15,018 nt of DNA, taken from NCBI GenBank assembly GCA_903927685.1, contig CAIYOB010000388.1, forward strand, positions 1 through 15,018, read 5' to 3'. The translations under genes were made by a program, and so were the position numbers. This stretch comes from an uncultured Planctomycetaceae bacterium. Lineage in GTDB: Bacteria > Planctomycetota > Planctomycetia > Pirellulales > Pirellulaceae. Below are positions 14,608-15,018 of this stretch, one piece after another (within the stretch, counting starts at the first letter, position 1; each line of letters starts with the position of its first letter). A model generated the notes under the pieces. The model was given only the letters and a program-made list of their open reading frames with translations. It was not told where the DNA came from and did not search any database.

Positions 14608-15018
14608 TCAAGACACACCCGGCGACAGCCGTTGTTCGTGACAGGTCCGCGAATAGGTGGCTTCAAGATCCACGCCCAGGCAGACATTTCCGCGCAGCCA
14701 CAAAGGCAGCGTTGGCAAGGGTAGGCCGAGCTCGAGCGGGTGCTGCCAGATATCGAGGGCTGGCTCCTCGTCCCGTTTGACCAGCCGGTAGGCAACCGCA
14801 TACAAGTCGGGCTCCCAAGCCGTTGGCTCGGGCGATCCCACCCGGCTCAGAATCTCCCTGTGCAGGTCCGCCCGCCGGTTGGTGACGACATCCACGATCA
14901 GCAGCCCGACGCCGTGCTGAAGATAAGCCGCGCACTTGTTGGCAAACGCGGCGCGGTGTTGCGGGCGATCCTTGTTCGCGGGACTCACCAGCTCGATCGC
15001 TCCGGCCAGTTCGGGCCC
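14608..15018 (-). CDS. DUF4058 family protein, N-terminal part beyond the window
   Basis: The frame is open to the last base, so the start lies outside; 136 C-terminal residues are visible of a family usually about 250 long as I recall. The stretch GAIELVSPANKDRP, then FANKCAAYLQHGVGLLIVDV and TNRRADLHREIL, followed by the C-terminal PLWLRGNVCLGVDLEATYSR, matches DUF4058, a family frequent in planctomycetes and cyanobacteria. The first part (a Glu after a strand, then a Lys in the next helix, then a hydrophobic strand with IVD) resembles the PD-(D/E)XK/Uma2-like arrangement, but no nuclease activity is known for the family. It ends with TGA at 14608-14610. An in-frame GTG at 14988 is an internal codon, not the start. 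It is followed on the same strand by the HNH cassette, which has its own promoter. Confidence 0.82.
   Translation of the reverse strand, partial: GPELAGAIELVSPANKDRPQHRAAFANKCAAYLQHGVGLLIVDVVTNRRADLHREILSRVGSPEPTAWEPDLYAVAYRLVKRDEEPALDIWQHPLELGLPLPTLPLWLRGNVCLGVDLEATYSRTCHEQRLSPGVS

Overview
The window looks like chromosomal DNA of a planctomycete (phylum Planctomycetota), though this is inferred from gene content and not from a marker gene. The signs are high GC, a Tat-exported Gfo/Idh/MocA oxidoreductase beside an exported HEAT-repeat protein, a very large exported methyltransferase/PQQ-like propeller fusion, a DUF4058 gene, and long spurious antisense reading frames caused by GC-rich codon use. 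No rRNA, tRNA, CRISPR array, transposase or phage gene was seen.

Layout. (1) 1-771, plus: 3' part of a lactonase-family (YbhE/Pgl type) beta-propeller gene. (2) 812-4076, minus: a two-gene unit transcribed from about 4076, Gfo/Idh/MocA oxidoreductase then an exported HEAT-repeat protein; it converges on the lactonase over a 9-bp hairpin. (3) 4209-6676, plus, divergent from unit 2: a fusion of an inositol-monophosphatase-type phosphatase and an ADP-ribosylglycohydrolase, overlapping a multi-pass membrane protein by ATGA. (4) 6813-9954, plus: four closely packed genes, namely a small membrane protein, a membrane protein that resembles two DUF350 units, a glutathionylspermidine-synthase-like ATP-grasp ligase, and an unrecognised soluble protein. 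(5) 9955-10285: gene-free DNA between convergent genes, filled by a nested inverted repeat of about 264 bp. (6) 10286-13570, minus: the methyltransferase/propeller fusion. (7) 13635-14475, minus: an HNH nuclease with an upstream small helical partner, behind an extended -10 promoter. (8) 14608-15018, minus: C-terminal part of a DUF4058 protein running off the window.

How the genes work together. The oxidoreductase and HEAT protein are probably co-transcribed and both exported. The 7183-9954 genes overlap or nearly touch, which suggests a membrane-linked modification pathway: the ATP-grasp enzyme would join an amine to a carboxylate, with the DUF350-like protein as membrane partner and the last protein of unknown role. 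The HNH gene and its partner look like a recurring two-gene cassette. The best candidates for something undescribed are the ATP-grasp/DUF350-like/unknown-protein operon, the phosphatase-ADP-ribosylhydrolase fusion, the HNH cassette and the nested inverted repeat.
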